Notes under the pieces: generated by a model
Told to the model about the DNA's origin: nothing
Database searches by the model: none
Seen by the model: only the letters and a program-made list of their open reading frames with translations
Assembly (NCBI RefSeq): GCF_946222605.1
Contig: NZ_CAMIIE010000016.1
Coordinates: 1 to 64,000 of the forward strand
Length of the DNA: 64,000 nt
Source of the DNA: an uncultured Acidocella sp.
GTDB lineage: Bacteria; Pseudomonadota; Alphaproteobacteria; Acetobacterales; Acetobacteraceae
Direction of reading: 5' to 3'
Shown here: positions 15,310 to 24,526 of the stretch, piece by piece
Layout: every line of letters begins with the position of its first letter
How positions within the stretch are numbered: position 1 is the stretch's first letter
Program-made: the position numbers and the translations under genes

Positions 15310-16962
15310 TCAGGCCGCGCGGGCCAGCGCCGCCGCGATATCCGCTTCGGCCGTGGTGATTGGCTGCACGCCGAATTGTTCCACCAGCACATTCAGCAGC
15401 GCCGGCGTCAGGAAGGCGGGCAGGCTCGGCCCCAGCCGCACATTGCGCAGCCCCAGCGCCAGCAGCGTCAGCAGCACCGCCGCCGCCTTCTGCTCGAACC
15501 AGGAGACCACCAATGTCAGCGGCAGATCATTCACCCCGCAGCCAAACGCCCCCGCCAGGGCGCTGGCGATCTGGATGGCGGAATAGGTGTCGTTGCACTG
15601 GCCGACATCCAGCAGCCGCGGCAGCGGGCCGATATTGCCGAACTCATGGCTGTTGAAGCGGTATTTGCCGCAGCCCAGGGTCAGCAGCACGGTATCGGCC
15701 GGGGCGTGGTCGGCGAAGTCGGTATAGTAATTGCGCCCGGGCGCGGCACCGTCGCAGCCGCCGATCAGGAAGAAATGCTTGATCGCGCCGGCTTTCACCG
15801 CGTCGATCACGGTCTGCGCCGCGCCCAGCACCGCGGCGCGGGCGAAACCGACCAGGATGGTGGTTTCCGGCGCGGTGCCAGCGAAGCCCGGCATCGCCTG
15901 GGCGGCCTGGATCACCTGGGCGTAATCGTCATGCTGGATATGGCGTAGCCCCGGCCAGCCCACCGGCCCGGCGGTGAAGATGCGGTTGCGGTAAGCCGGG
16001 CACGGCTCGATCAGGCAGTTTGAGGTCATCACGATCGGACCAGGGAAGTCGGAAAATTCCTGCTGCTGATTCTGCCAGGCGCCGCCATAATTCCCGGCCA
16101 GATGCGGATAGGCGTGCAGCTTCGGATAGCCATGGGCGGGCAGCATCTCGCCATGGGTGTAAATATTGATGCCGGTGCCCTGGGTGGCCTCCAGGATCTT
16201 GTGCAGATCGCGCAGATCATGGCCGGAGACCAGGATCGCCTTGCCGGCCACCGGGCTGGTGCGCACCTTGGTCGGCGTCGGCTGGCCGAAGCTGCCGGTA
16301 TTGGCGGCGTCCAGCGCCTCCATCACGGTGAGGTTCAACTGGCCCAGCGCCAGCGCCTCTTCCAGCAGCAGGGGGATATCGGCCGGGTCATGCGCCAGCA
16401 CATCCAGCGCATGGGCGATGCCGGCATGGATTTCGGCGCGCTGTTCGCCCAGTACCTCGGCATGATGGGCATAGGCGGCCACGCCTTTCAGCCCGTAGAG
16501 CAGCAATGCGCGCAGCCCGATCACATCCTCACCCACCAGCTCCAGCCCGGCCCGCACCGAGGCGATGTTGGCCTGCGCCAGCAACCCGGCCAGATCCGCC
16601 GCCGGGGCGAAATGCGCCGCCGCGCTGAGGCCGGTAAGCGGCTCTCCGGCCGCCTCCAGGCCGGCACGCAGCCCATCGCGCAGCTTCGCCGCCTCGGCGA
16701 TCAGCTTGACGAAGACCGTGCGGTCGAAATTCACGTTGGTGAGGGTGGTGAACAAAGCATAGAGGATGAAACTGTCCGCGCCCTGGTCCGGCGTGCCGCG
16801 CCGGTGCAGCCGGCTGCTCAGCTCACCCAGCCCTTTCAGCTGGTAGATCAGCAGATCCTGCAGATCCGCCGTGGTCTCATCCTTGCCGCACACGCCCTTG
16901 GCGCTGGCACAGCCCGCCAGCCCGTCCTGGCGCGCCGTCTGCTCGCATTGAAAACAAAACAT
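15310..16962 (-). CDS. hcp: hybrid cluster protein (hydroxylamine/NO reductase) (550 aa)
   Basis: The N-terminus MFCFQCEQTARQDG has C3, C6, C18 and C25 (Cx2Cx11Cx6C), the spacing of the enterobacterial class that holds a [2Fe-2S] cluster. Further on, the hybrid-cluster ligands are visible in VSGHDL, THGEMLPAHGYP, SNCLIEPCPAYRNR and TLGCGKYRF with GQCNDTYSA. Hcp reduces NO under oxygen limitation and in E. coli also drives protein S-nitrosylation. GGAG precedes the ATG. It leads a three-gene operon with its reductase and nsrR. Confidence 0.95.
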   Translation of the reverse strand: MFCFQCEQTARQDGLAGCASAKGVCGKDETTADLQDLLIYQLKGLGELSSRLHRRGTPDQGADSFILYALFTTLTNVNFDRTVFVKLIAEAAKLRDGLRAGLEAAGEPLTGLSAAAHFAPAADLAGLLAQANIASVRAGLELVGEDVIGLRALLLYGLKGVAAYAHHAEVLGEQRAEIHAGIAHALDVLAHDPADIPLLLEEALALGQLNLTVMEALDAANTGSFGQPTPTKVRTSPVAGKAILVSGHDLRDLHKILEATQGTGINIYTHGEMLPAHGYPKLHAYPHLAGNYGGAWQNQQQEFSDFPGPIVMTSNCLIEPCPAYRNRIFTAGPVGWPGLRHIQHDDYAQVIQAAQAMPGFAGTAPETTILVGFARAAVLGAAQTVIDAVKAGAIKHFFLIGGCDGAAPGRNYYTDFADHAPADTVLLTLGCGKYRFNSHEFGNIGPLPRLLDVGQCNDTYSAIQIASALAGAFGCGVNDLPLTLVVSWFEQKAAAVLLTLLALGLRNVRLGPSLPAFLTPALLNVLVEQFGVQPITTAEADIAAALARAA

Positions 16963-16994
16963 CGCCTGCTCCTCGAAAAATCATTCCACCCTTA

Positions 16995-17017
16995 AAGGTG
17001 TCTTCTAAATACATCTT
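16995..17017 (-). promoter_or_regulatory. NsrR-like operator and -10 region of hcp
   Basis: On the minus strand AAGATGTATTT, A, then GAAGACACCTT forms an 11-1-11 imperfect inverted repeat that fits the NsrR consensus (AAGATGCATTT repeats). It is 32 bp upstream of the hcp ATG. TATTTA (17011-17006) inside it is a suitable -10 hexamer, giving a start point near 16999. Confidence 0.7.
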
Positions 17018-17032
17018 TCTGCGCGGCGACCA

Positions 17033-17046
17033 TTGATTCAGATCAA
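17033..17046 (-). promoter_or_regulatory. perfect FNR/CRP-family box upstream of hcp
   Basis: TTGAT TCAG ATCAA matches the FNR consensus at all ten fixed bases. Its centre is about 40-41 bp upstream of the start point expected from the -10 in the NsrR-like site, the class II activator position. Anaerobic activation of hcp by an FNR/FixK-type protein is inferred. The stretch 17050-17462 beyond it holds no gene I can support. Confidence 0.75.
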
Positions 17047-17462
17047 TGGGCAGGCTTTGCTTCCAGCCAGGCGGTGTTCATGCGGGGCGCGCGGCCGCTC
17101 TGGTCTCGACAGACGCATATCAGGCCGCCCCCTCCGCGCATCGAGCGCCTGGCTTGACGTACAGCCTCCAAGACTGCCCAGAAGCTGCGCTCAGAATCGC
17201 TCGGCTCCGCCTGCATCGGCCGGGTTGAGGGGCTTGAGCGGGAAGGGGAGGCGAGATAACGCTTCGATGTGCCAGAGATGAAGCTGAATGTGCCGGGGTG
17301 ATATTGGTCTGCCCCTCTATTTGGTTTATTCCCTTGCAAGCGCGGCATCTTTGCCGAAGCTTTGGAGTGAAGACGAAGTGCCGCGGTTTGATGATGCCGC
17401 GCCGCTGGCATGTCCGCCCGGTTCGCGGCATAACGAGGCCGGTTTGAATACAACATAAATAT

Positions 17463-17831
17463 ATGGAGGTTCGCTTGTTCAGAACATCGTTATTGGCTCT
17501 CTCGGCCTTGCTCCTGACGTCCGGCGCGGCGCTGGCGCAGCAAGGCAGCGCCGCTGCCGGAAAGGCGCTGTACATGCGCAATTGCAGCGGCTGCCACCTC
17601 GCCAGCGGCGCCGGCGGCGTGCATTTCGGTGACGCCGTTTCCGCCGATCTGCGCGCGCCGGGGCTGGAAACCACCTATCATCACAGCACGAAATTAATGT
17701 TACGCGCGATTTTGCAGGCGCGTGACGAGGACGGCAAGCGCCTGGACCAGCCGATGCCGGCCTGGGCCGGCAAGATCACCCAGGCACAAGCTATTGATAT
17801 CATTTCTTATCTCAAGACATTGCGAAGCTGA
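17463..17831 (+). CDS. periplasmic class I cytochrome c (122 aa)
   Basis: A Sec signal (LLALSALLLTSGAALA) is followed by a single haem motif CSGCH and a methionine ligand in QPMPAWAGKITQ, the standard class I layout. The mature protein is about 95 aa. It is a monocistronic gene with a strong terminator just downstream (17852-17881). Such small cytochromes carry electrons to oxidases or from periplasmic dehydrogenases, for example PaoABC-type or PQQ enzymes; the partner cannot be named here. Confidence 0.9.
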   Translation: MEVRLFRTSLLALSALLLTSGAALAQQGSAAAGKALYMRNCSGCHLASGAGGVHFGDAVSADLRAPGLETTYHHSTKLMLRAILQARDEDGKRLDQPMPAWAGKITQAQAIDIISYLKTLRS

Positions 17832-17851
17832 GCGGGAACGCGCCGGCTGCC

Positions 17852-17881
17852 CCCCGGCGCGACCGCGTCGGGGTTTTTTTT
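17852..17881 (+). terminator. rho-independent terminator after the cytochrome c gene
   Basis: CCCCGGCGCG, AC, then CGCGTCGGGG forms a ten-pair stem with one G-T wobble, directly followed by eight T residues. Confidence 0.88.
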
Positions 17882-18007
17882 GCCTTGTGGGCATCCAACA
17901 TTAAATTTTTACAAACTAACCGACATGAAGGGGGAATGCTCCCGGCCCCTTATTCGGCACACGCGAAGTCCAAGACCGCGTGAAAAAACATAATGGGAGG
18001 ATCATCT

Positions 18008-19537
18008 ATGAAGCTTGGTGTGAGGCGCGGATTAATGAGTTCCGCCGCCATTCTGGCTGTCTGGTTTCCGGTTGCCGCGCATGCCCAGTCGGTCACCGAC
18101 ATGCAGGCGCAGATCAACCAGCTCTCGGCACAGTTGAAGGCGCTTTCGACGAAGTTGCAAACCGTCGAGGGGCACGAGGCGCAGGAGCGCGCCGAGCAGG
18201 CCCGCCAGCGCGCGGCCTCGGCGGCGCTGGCCGCGCGGGAGCAGCACGAGGAAGCTCTGGTCATGCAGCATAACAAGGAGGCCCAGGTCGCCTTGCAGGC
18301 GGTGTCACCCACCAGGGCAGAGCAACGGGGCGTGGTGAACGATCAGTATGTCACCAAGGGCGTGCTGCCCGGCTCGTTCATGATCCCGGGGACGGATACC
18401 TCGATTCATGTTGGTGGTTTCGTAAATCTGCAGGCAGAATATAATGCTACGCAGAATTTCGGACCAAAATTCTCGATCGGCAATCTGCTGCCGAACAGCC
18501 CGGCGCGGCGGGCGACACAGGGGGATTTCCAGTATAACAGCAAGGTCTCGCGGCTGGTCGTGCAGAGCAGCACACCCAGCCGGTTCGGCCCGGTTACCAC
18601 GAATTTCGCTCTTGATTTTTATGGTTATGTCGCCGGCGGCGATTATAATCAGGCGCTGCAGAACAACTCTTACTCCGCACGTATCGTTTACGCCTTTGGT
18701 ACGATCGGTCCGGTGACGTTGGGTATGCTCAACTCCAACTTCATCGATAATAACGACACGCCAGAGACCATGGATTTCGCCGGCCCCGCAGGCTTGCCGG
18801 CCGAGCGCACTGAGCAGATCCGCTACACCTGGCCTGTGAACAAGCAGAACATCCTCAGCTTTGCGGCGGAGAATCCGCAGTCGGGCTATCAGGATACACG
18901 AGACAATATCGAGGTTGCCTCGCCGACGGAGCCGATGCCCGATTTCAGCTTGCGATATCAATATACGAACGATCTCGTGCATGTGCAGCTATCGGGCATT
19001 TTGCGTGACATTGCCTACTCAGACGGATTTGGCGACCGGACGAGTCATGTGACCGGTGCTGCCATCATCGGTTCGACGGTCAATCTCGGTGCGCTGAACA
19101 AGGTCTTTGGAAAAGATAATATCGGTGGCCAGTACTGGACAGGCTCTATCGGTCGCTATATTCCTGACGATTTCGGCGCTAATGTCGCCTCGGTGCTGGC
19201 GGTGAATAACGGCACAACAGGTACGCCCAAGACCCTTGGCACAAAGCTTCAGGATGATCAGGGCTTCACCTTGTATTACCAGCATTTCTGGCTGCCGACA
19301 TTGCGCTCGACCGTTGCGATTGGCTATAATCATCAGAATCTGGCGGCGTTCTTGCCCGCCGACACGGCAAACGCCGTGGCCACCAAGACGGTATCCGCGA
19401 ATCTCCTTTGGCGCGCGGTGCCGAGTGCCGATATTGGTATTGAGTTCCTTCTGGGGCAGAAGCAGTTCCAGAAATCCACGGGCGTTCCTCCGAAAAATGC
19501 CGAGAAGATACTTTTTGGTGGTACATGGCATTTCTGA
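18008..19537 (+). CDS. DcaP-like trimeric outer-membrane porin (509 aa)
   Basis: A signal peptide ends at AAHAQS. Residues 30-90 form a Gln/Ala-rich coiled coil (MQAQINQLSAQLKALSTKLQ), the N-terminal periplasmic helix of DcaP-type porins. The rest is a beta-barrel with IHVGGFVNLQAEYN and a terminal aromatic F (FGGTWHF) for assembly. DcaP of Acinetobacter takes up dicarboxylates such as phthalate and succinate. ATG 18008 follows GGGAGGA. The adjacent ABC genes, which begin inside or just after its end, suggest a joint import route. Confidence 0.87.
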   Translation: MKLGVRRGLMSSAAILAVWFPVAAHAQSVTDMQAQINQLSAQLKALSTKLQTVEGHEAQERAEQARQRAASAALAAREQHEEALVMQHNKEAQVALQAVSPTRAEQRGVVNDQYVTKGVLPGSFMIPGTDTSIHVGGFVNLQAEYNATQNFGPKFSIGNLLPNSPARRATQGDFQYNSKVSRLVVQSSTPSRFGPVTTNFALDFYGYVAGGDYNQALQNNSYSARIVYAFGTIGPVTLGMLNSNFIDNNDTPETMDFAGPAGLPAERTEQIRYTWPVNKQNILSFAAENPQSGYQDTRDNIEVASPTEPMPDFSLRYQYTNDLVHVQLSGILRDIAYSDGFGDRTSHVTGAAIIGSTVNLGALNKVFGKDNIGGQYWTGSIGRYIPDDFGANVASVLAVNNGTTGTPKTLGTKLQDDQGFTLYYQHFWLPTLRSTVAIGYNHQNLAAFLPADTANAVATKTVSANLLWRAVPSADIGIEFLLGQKQFQKSTGVPPKNAEKILFGGTWHF

Positions 19538-19578
19538 AGAAACCGGAACGCCCGCAACATGAAGGCGGGGATTTTTCC

Positions 19579-20409
19579 ATGGTAAGTAATTCAACGAGTG
19601 GCGGAGACATCGTCCTGGAAGGCGTCACGAAACGTTTCGTGACGCCGACGGGACAGGCGATGACCGCCATCCGGGACGTCAACATCAAGATCGGCGCGGG
19701 AAAGTTCTGCGCCATCGTGGGGCCGACGGGTTGTGGCAAATCAACCACGCTGACGCTGACCTCCGGTCTGGACACGTTGAGCGCGGGCAGCATTCACGTT
19801 GCCGGCCGGCCCGTGATGGGCATTACGCCCGGTGTTGGCTTCGTGTTTCAGAACGATGCGCTGCTGCCATGGAAATCCGTGATCGCCAATGTTGCCTTTG
19901 GTCCGCTGATGAATGGCATACCGAAGGCGCAGGCGATGGAGAAGGCGAGGGAGTGGTTGGCCACGGTCGGCCTCACCGGCTTTGAAAATCATTATCCGCA
20001 CCAGCTCTCCGGCGGCATGCGCAAGCGCGTGCAGCTGGCGGCGACGCTGATCAATGATCCCTCGCTGCTGATGATGGACGAACCATTTTCAGCGCTGGAC
20101 GTGCAGACGCGCGCGATCATGACCAACGAGCTGATGAATCTCTGGGAGCAGAGCAAGCCCTCGGTGATGTTCGTCACGCATGATCTGGAAGAGGCGATCG
20201 CCATTGCCGATCAGGTCGTGGTGATGACGGTCGGCCCGGCGACGGTCAAGGACGTGTTCGAGATCGACTTGCCGCGTCCGCGCGGCGCCATCCAGGATAT
20301 TCGCTTTCAACCAAGATTTTTGGAATTGTATAAGTTGATCTGGAATTCGCTGCGCGAGGAAGTCGAGCGTTCATACGCGATGGCCGCGGCCAAGAAGGAG
20401 ACGGCATGA
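19579..20409 (+). CDS. ABC transporter ATP-binding protein, NitT/TauT type (276 aa)
   Basis: Walker A is GPTGCGKST, the Q-loop VFQNDALLPW is typical of the nitrate/sulfonate/taurine group, the signature is LSGGMRKRVQLA and Walker B is LLMMDEPFSALD. It energises the permease encoded next. ATG 19579 has purines (GGCGGGG) upstream; an in-frame ATG at 19525 inside the porin gene would add 18 residues. The gene overlaps the permease gene by 4 bp. The substrate is not readable from this subunit. Confidence 0.9.
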   Translation: MVSNSTSGGDIVLEGVTKRFVTPTGQAMTAIRDVNIKIGAGKFCAIVGPTGCGKSTTLTLTSGLDTLSAGSIHVAGRPVMGITPGVGFVFQNDALLPWKSVIANVAFGPLMNGIPKAQAMEKAREWLATVGLTGFENHYPHQLSGGMRKRVQLAATLINDPSLLMMDEPFSALDVQTRAIMTNELMNLWEQSKPSVMFVTHDLEEAIAIADQVVVMTVGPATVKDVFEIDLPRPRGAIQDIRFQPRFLELYKLIWNSLREEVERSYAMAAAKKETA

Positions 20410-21260
20410 TGAACGGTGGACGTGACATTGATCTGGCGCTGCTCGCAAAACAGCGCGCGCAACGCTATCGCCGCCTGGTGATGTTGGGGCGGATCGGCAC
20501 GCTGGTGATCTTCCTCGGCCTATGGCAGATCCTGACCGATCTCAAACTCGTCGATCCATTCTTTTTTGGCTCGCCGATTGGGATCGTCAAGCGGCTGGGG
20601 GACTGGTTTGTTAACGGAACGGCCTATGGGTCTTTCTGGTACCAGATCTGGGTGACGATGGAGGAATCGATCCTCGGCTTTGTCTTCGGCGTGCTGGCGG
20701 GCGTGTTTTTTGGTGTGCTGCTGGGTGAAATTCCGCTTCTGTCGGATATCATGACCCCCTACATCAAGATGGTGAATGCGCTGCCGCGCATCGTGCTCGG
20801 CTCCATCTTTGTGATCTGGCTCGGGCTGGGGCTGCCGTCGAAAGTGATGCTCGCGGCGGTTCTGGTGTTCTTCGTGGTATTCTTCAACGCATATCAGGGG
20901 GTGAAAAGTGTAGACCGTAATCTCGTCGCGCATGCCCGCATCCTTGGCGCCTCCAGGCTCGACGTGGTGCGTCATGTTGTGGTGCCCTCGGCAACGTCCT
21001 GGATTATCGCCAGCCTTCACGTCGCACTCGGATTTTCCATCATCGGCGCGATTGTCGGCGAATTCCTCGGCGCGCAGCATGGTCTGGGGCTGGTGATCTC
21101 CACCGCCCAGAATAATTTCGATACGAACGGCGTGTTCGGCGCGATGCTCGTGATCGGCGTCATCGCGATCAGCGCCGAAGGCTTGATGGGGCTGGCCGAA
21201 AAACGCCTCCTGGCCTGGCGTCCCGCCAGCGCCAATGACGGCGCAAGAAACTCGATCTAA
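20406..21260 (+). CDS. ABC transporter permease, NitT/TauT type (284 aa)
   Basis: The protein has about six membrane segments and the EAA loop GASRLDVVRHVVVPSATSWIIASL that contacts the ATPase. It is full length for the SsuC/TauC family. Start ATG overlaps the ATPase stop. Together with the ATPase and the binding protein at 21283 it makes one inner-membrane importer. Confidence 0.9.
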   Translation: MMNGGRDIDLALLAKQRAQRYRRLVMLGRIGTLVIFLGLWQILTDLKLVDPFFFGSPIGIVKRLGDWFVNGTAYGSFWYQIWVTMEESILGFVFGVLAGVFFGVLLGEIPLLSDIMTPYIKMVNALPRIVLGSIFVIWLGLGLPSKVMLAAVLVFFVVFFNAYQGVKSVDRNLVAHARILGASRLDVVRHVVVPSATSWIIASLHVALGFSIIGAIVGEFLGAQHGLGLVISTAQNNFDTNGVFGAMLVIGVIAISAEGLMGLAEKRLLAWRPASANDGARNSI

Positions 21261-21282
21261 ATATAACCAAAGGAAACGACAA

Positions 21283-22329
21283 ATGTTCAATAAGACGATG
21301 CGCAATATGATGTTGGCCGCGACAGCGCTGGCGGCCGTGGCGGTCCACGCGCCGGCCGCGAAAGCGCAGGATGCGAAACTGCCGACCGTGACCATGATGA
21401 TCGGCGGGATCGACAAGCAGATTTATCTTCCCTACCAGCTCGCGCAGGATCTTGGATATTTCAAGAAATATGGCGTGAACATGGTGCTCTCCACCGAGCA
21501 GGAAGGGGGCATCGGCGCCGAGGATGCGATGGTTTCCGGTCAGGTCGATTTTGCCGGCGCCTGGTATGTTCATACCATCGATTTCCAGTTGCACGGCAAG
21601 GATGTCGTGGACGTGGCGCAGCTGAGCGGCGCGCCGGGCGAGCGTATTCTCTGCGCCAAGGGCACGGATATTTCCTCGCCGGCGGATTGGAAAGGCAAGG
21701 CCATCGGTGTCACCGATCTTGGGTCGGGCACGGATGATCTGACGCTCTATCTCGCCGCGCGCTATCATCTCACCACCAAGGATTTCACGCGTGTGGGTGT
21801 TGGCGCCGGTGAGACATTGATCAGTGCGCTGAAGCATAACCGCGTCGCCTGCGCGATGACGACGCAGCCGACCGTGAACGCCATCGAAACGATGAATATC
21901 GGCTATCCGGCGATTGATCTGGCAACCACGGCGGGTGCGGAAAAATGGCTGGGTGGCGCATGGCCGGCGGCCTCCGTTCTGGCGCGCGCGGAATGGGTGA
22001 AGGCGCATCCGAAGGAGACGCAGGCGGTGGTCAATGCGCTTGTCGCGACCATGCATTGGATCGACACGCATAGCGCCGAACAGATCGCCGATAAAATGCC
22101 GGCGGATTTCGTCTCCAGTCCGCTTTCGACCAAAGCGCAATATATCACGGCGCTTACCCAGGATAAGGGGCAGTTCCTCCCCGATGGCATGATGCCGCAG
22201 GGTGGTCCGGAGAAGGTGCTCGATGTCGAGAAGCTCGCCGGCAAAATCACCGGGCCTGTCAATCTCGCGACGACCTGGGACCCGACCTTCGTTATTGCCG
22301 CCAATAAGATGCTGGGTGAATCGAAGTAA
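21283..22329 (+). CDS. ABC transporter substrate-binding protein, NMT1/TauA-like (348 aa)
   Basis: A signal peptide (MRNMMLAATALAAVAVHAPAAKAQD) targets the periplasm. The fold resembles NMT1/SsuA-type binding proteins: QIYLPYQLAQDLGYFKKYGVN at the start and DFAGAWYVHTIDFQ in the first lobe. Such proteins bind sulfonates, nitrate, pyrimidine precursors or aromatic acids. ATG 21283 follows AAAGGAAA. A terminator lies 10 bp after the stop, so the importer operon ends here. Aromatic or dicarboxylic acids are plausible ligands given the DcaP-like porin, but this is inference. Confidence 0.88.
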   Translation: MFNKTMRNMMLAATALAAVAVHAPAAKAQDAKLPTVTMMIGGIDKQIYLPYQLAQDLGYFKKYGVNMVLSTEQEGGIGAEDAMVSGQVDFAGAWYVHTIDFQLHGKDVVDVAQLSGAPGERILCAKGTDISSPADWKGKAIGVTDLGSGTDDLTLYLAARYHLTTKDFTRVGVGAGETLISALKHNRVACAMTTQPTVNAIETMNIGYPAIDLATTAGAEKWLGGAWPAASVLARAEWVKAHPKETQAVVNALVATMHWIDTHSAEQIADKMPADFVSSPLSTKAQYITALTQDKGQFLPDGMMPQGGPEKVLDVEKLAGKITGPVNLATTWDPTFVIAANKMLGESK

Positions 22330-22339
22330 AACACATGAT

Positions 22340-22380
22340 GGAAGAGGCGCATTAAAACCGCGCCTCTTCCGTTGTTTTCT
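22340..22380 (+). terminator. terminator after the ABC importer operon
   Basis: GGAAGAGGCGC (22340-22350) and GCGCCTCTTCC (22360-22370) form a perfect 11 bp stem with a 9-base loop, followed by T-rich GTTGTTTTCT. Confidence 0.85.
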
Positions 22381-22445
22381 ATTGCCGAAATTTCCAATAC
22401 GGCGGATTATGGAAAAAACATAATCTGTGACGGAGGAAATTAACG

Positions 22446-23843
22446 ATGTCTACCGCGGCTGCGGCACGAATCGCCGCGCGGCTCGACAGGCTTCCCGCGA
22501 CGGGAGCCATGTGGCGCCTGGTGGCATTGATTTCGATCGGCGGCATTTTCGAGTTTTATATGGTTTTTCAGACAGGCTATCTCATGCCAGCAATGCGCGC
22601 GAGTGGCCTGTTTTCCGCGTCCAGCCTGGGGCCTCTCTCGGCGCTTCGAAGTATTTCCATAGCTGGCGGCGCCAGCTATGTGTTTTCGCTTTTTATCGGG
22701 CTGTGGGTTGGTTCGCTTTGCCTCTCACCTCTGGCCGATTGGCTGGGGCGGCGATCCATCTTTACCGGCGCCATTCTGTGGTATTTGCTGTGCTCGGCGA
22801 TCATGGCCCTACAGCATACGGGATTATGGCTGAATATCTGGCGCTTTGCCGCGGGGCTGGGGTTTGGCCTGCAGCTCGTCGTCATGGACGCTTATTTGGC
22901 GGAGCTGGTGCCGGCCAAATTCAGGGGCAGGGCGTTCGCCCTCAATCAGGCCATTACATTTTCCATCGTTCCTGTCGTCGCTTTCCTCTCTTTGATCTTG
23001 GTGCGGCGTCATCTTGGCGGTTTGGAAGGATGGCGGCTTATCGTGTTGCTCGGTGCGGTCGGCGCGCCCGTGGCGCTTTGGCTTGGACGCGTGCTGCCGG
23101 AAAGCCCGCGCTGGCTGGCGTTGAAGGGGCGTGAGAGCCAGGCAGAGGCGGTGATCACGCAGCTCGAAAGTGCCGCCGTCAAGATCGTCGGGACGTTGGC
23201 GGCGCCGATCCCGGTCCTGCCCGAAAAAGCCGCGACCGGCCGGTTTGTTGAGCTGTTCTCGCCACGTTATGCTGAGCGTTCGCTGATGATGGCGATTTTT
23301 AATATCGGTCAAGTCGTGGGGTTTTATGGGTTTGCGGCCTGGGTGCCGACTTTATTGATGGCAAGAGGCATCAGCATCACCAATAGTCTGGAATATTCGA
23401 TGCTGATCGCCCTGGCCAATCCCTTTGGTCCCCTTTTGGTAATGCTGGTCGGCGACCGCATTCAACGCTCGACCCAGATAGTCATTGCGCTATGTCTGAT
23501 GGGCGCCTTCATGGTCGGCTTCGCATTGTCTGGCCGCCCGTTTGAAATTATCGGCTTTGGGATAGCCTTCACGCTGGCCTCTAACGCGATGTCAAGCGCC
23601 TTTCACACATATCAAGCCGAGCTCTTTCCCACGCGTATGCGCGCCCAGGCGGTCGGGTTCGTGTATTCCTGGAGCCGGCTGTCCGCGGCATTCGCGGGTC
23701 TCGCTGTCGGTTATTTTCTCAGCGATGGCGGCGTGCCGGCGATCGCGGTGTTCATCGGCGTGACGATGGCGATTTCAATTATCATCGTTTTCGCCTTCGG
23801 TCCGCGTACATTGGCCCAACCTTTGGAGGCGATCAGTCACTGA
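22446..23843 (+). CDS. MFS transporter, sugar/aromatic acid porter type (465 aa)
   Basis: Twelve hydrophobic segments are visible with MFS loops PLADWLGRRSIFTGA (between segments 2 and 3) and RFAAGLGFGLQLVVMDAYLAELVPAKFRG, and a second-half loop ELFPTRMRAQAVG. Proteins of this type import aromatic acids, nicotinate or similar acids by proton symport. GGAGGAAA gives a strong ribosome site. Its stop overlaps the response-regulator start (TGATG), so transporter and sensor system are made together. Confidence 0.88.
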   Translation: MSTAAAARIAARLDRLPATGAMWRLVALISIGGIFEFYMVFQTGYLMPAMRASGLFSASSLGPLSALRSISIAGGASYVFSLFIGLWVGSLCLSPLADWLGRRSIFTGAILWYLLCSAIMALQHTGLWLNIWRFAAGLGFGLQLVVMDAYLAELVPAKFRGRAFALNQAITFSIVPVVAFLSLILVRRHLGGLEGWRLIVLLGAVGAPVALWLGRVLPESPRWLALKGRESQAEAVITQLESAAVKIVGTLAAPIPVLPEKAATGRFVELFSPRYAERSLMMAIFNIGQVVGFYGFAAWVPTLLMARGISITNSLEYSMLIALANPFGPLLVMLVGDRIQRSTQIVIALCLMGAFMVGFALSGRPFEIIGFGIAFTLASNAMSSAFHTYQAELFPTRMRAQAVGFVYSWSRLSAAFAGLAVGYFLSDGGVPAIAVFIGVTMAISIIIVFAFGPRTLAQPLEAISH

Positions 23844-24526
23844 TGCAGATTCTCTTGATCGAAGATGACGCGACCATGAGCGGTTTTCTGAAGGACGCGT
23901 TGGTCGATGAAGGTCATGAAGTCGCGGTCTCCGGCGATGGCCGCGACGGCCTGATGCAGGCCACGACAAGTCCCTTCGATGTGCTGATTATCGACCGAAT
24001 GCTGCCCTATCTTGACGGGTTGAGTGTGGTTCAGGCGCTTCGCTCCATGCAGATCAGTACGCCGGTGATCCTCCTGACCGCCTTGGGACGTGTGGATGAG
24101 CGGGTGCGCGGCTTGCGGGCCGGCGCGGATGACTATGTCGTGAAGCCGTTCGAAATGGCGGAACTGCAAGCCAGGATCGAGGCGGTCAAACGGCGGCGTG
24201 AGATCAAGACGGATCCCAGCCAGCTGCATGTTGGCGATCTTGTCCTGGACCGGCTTACACATTCGGCGCGTCGTGGCGCTCGCGAGATTTCGCTCAAGCC
24301 ACGCGAATTCCGGCTGCTCGAATATTTGATGCTGCATGCGGACCAGGTGGTCACCCGGACAATGCTTCTCGAAGAAGTCTGGGATTATCATTTTTTACCG
24401 CAAACCACATTGGTCGAATCGCATATTTGCCGGATCCGGCTGAAGGTTGACCGTGGATTTTCCAGGGAATTGATCCAGACCGTTCGCGGTGCCGGATACC
24501 GGATCAGTGCGGGCACCGATACGTGA
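23843..24526 (+). CDS. OmpR-family response regulator (227 aa)
   Basis: Receiver domain residues 1-115 have the acidic pocket E7, D8 and D9, phospho-acceptor D51 (IIDRMLP) and K101 (DDYVVKPF). The winged-helix effector (residues 130-225) has LKPREFRLLEYLMLHADQVVTR and TVRGAGYRI. It resembles TctD/QseB-like regulators. Coupled to the MFS gene in front and, by overlap, to the kinase gene behind, it probably controls the transport genes of this locus. Confidence 0.93.
   Translation: MQILLIEDDATMSGFLKDALVDEGHEVAVSGDGRDGLMQATTSPFDVLIIDRMLPYLDGLSVVQALRSMQISTPVILLTALGRVDERVRGLRAGADDYVVKPFEMAELQARIEAVKRRREIKTDPSQLHVGDLVLDRLTHSARRGAREISLKPREFRLLEYLMLHADQVVTRTMLLEEVWDYHFLPQTTLVESHICRIRLKVDRGFSRELIQTVRGAGYRISAGTDT

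Noticed and set aside
17033..17462. Several short open frames between hcp and the cytochrome c gene
   Set aside because: None has a ribosome site or protein-like composition, and both strands are open equally; the area near 17000 is promoter DNA.
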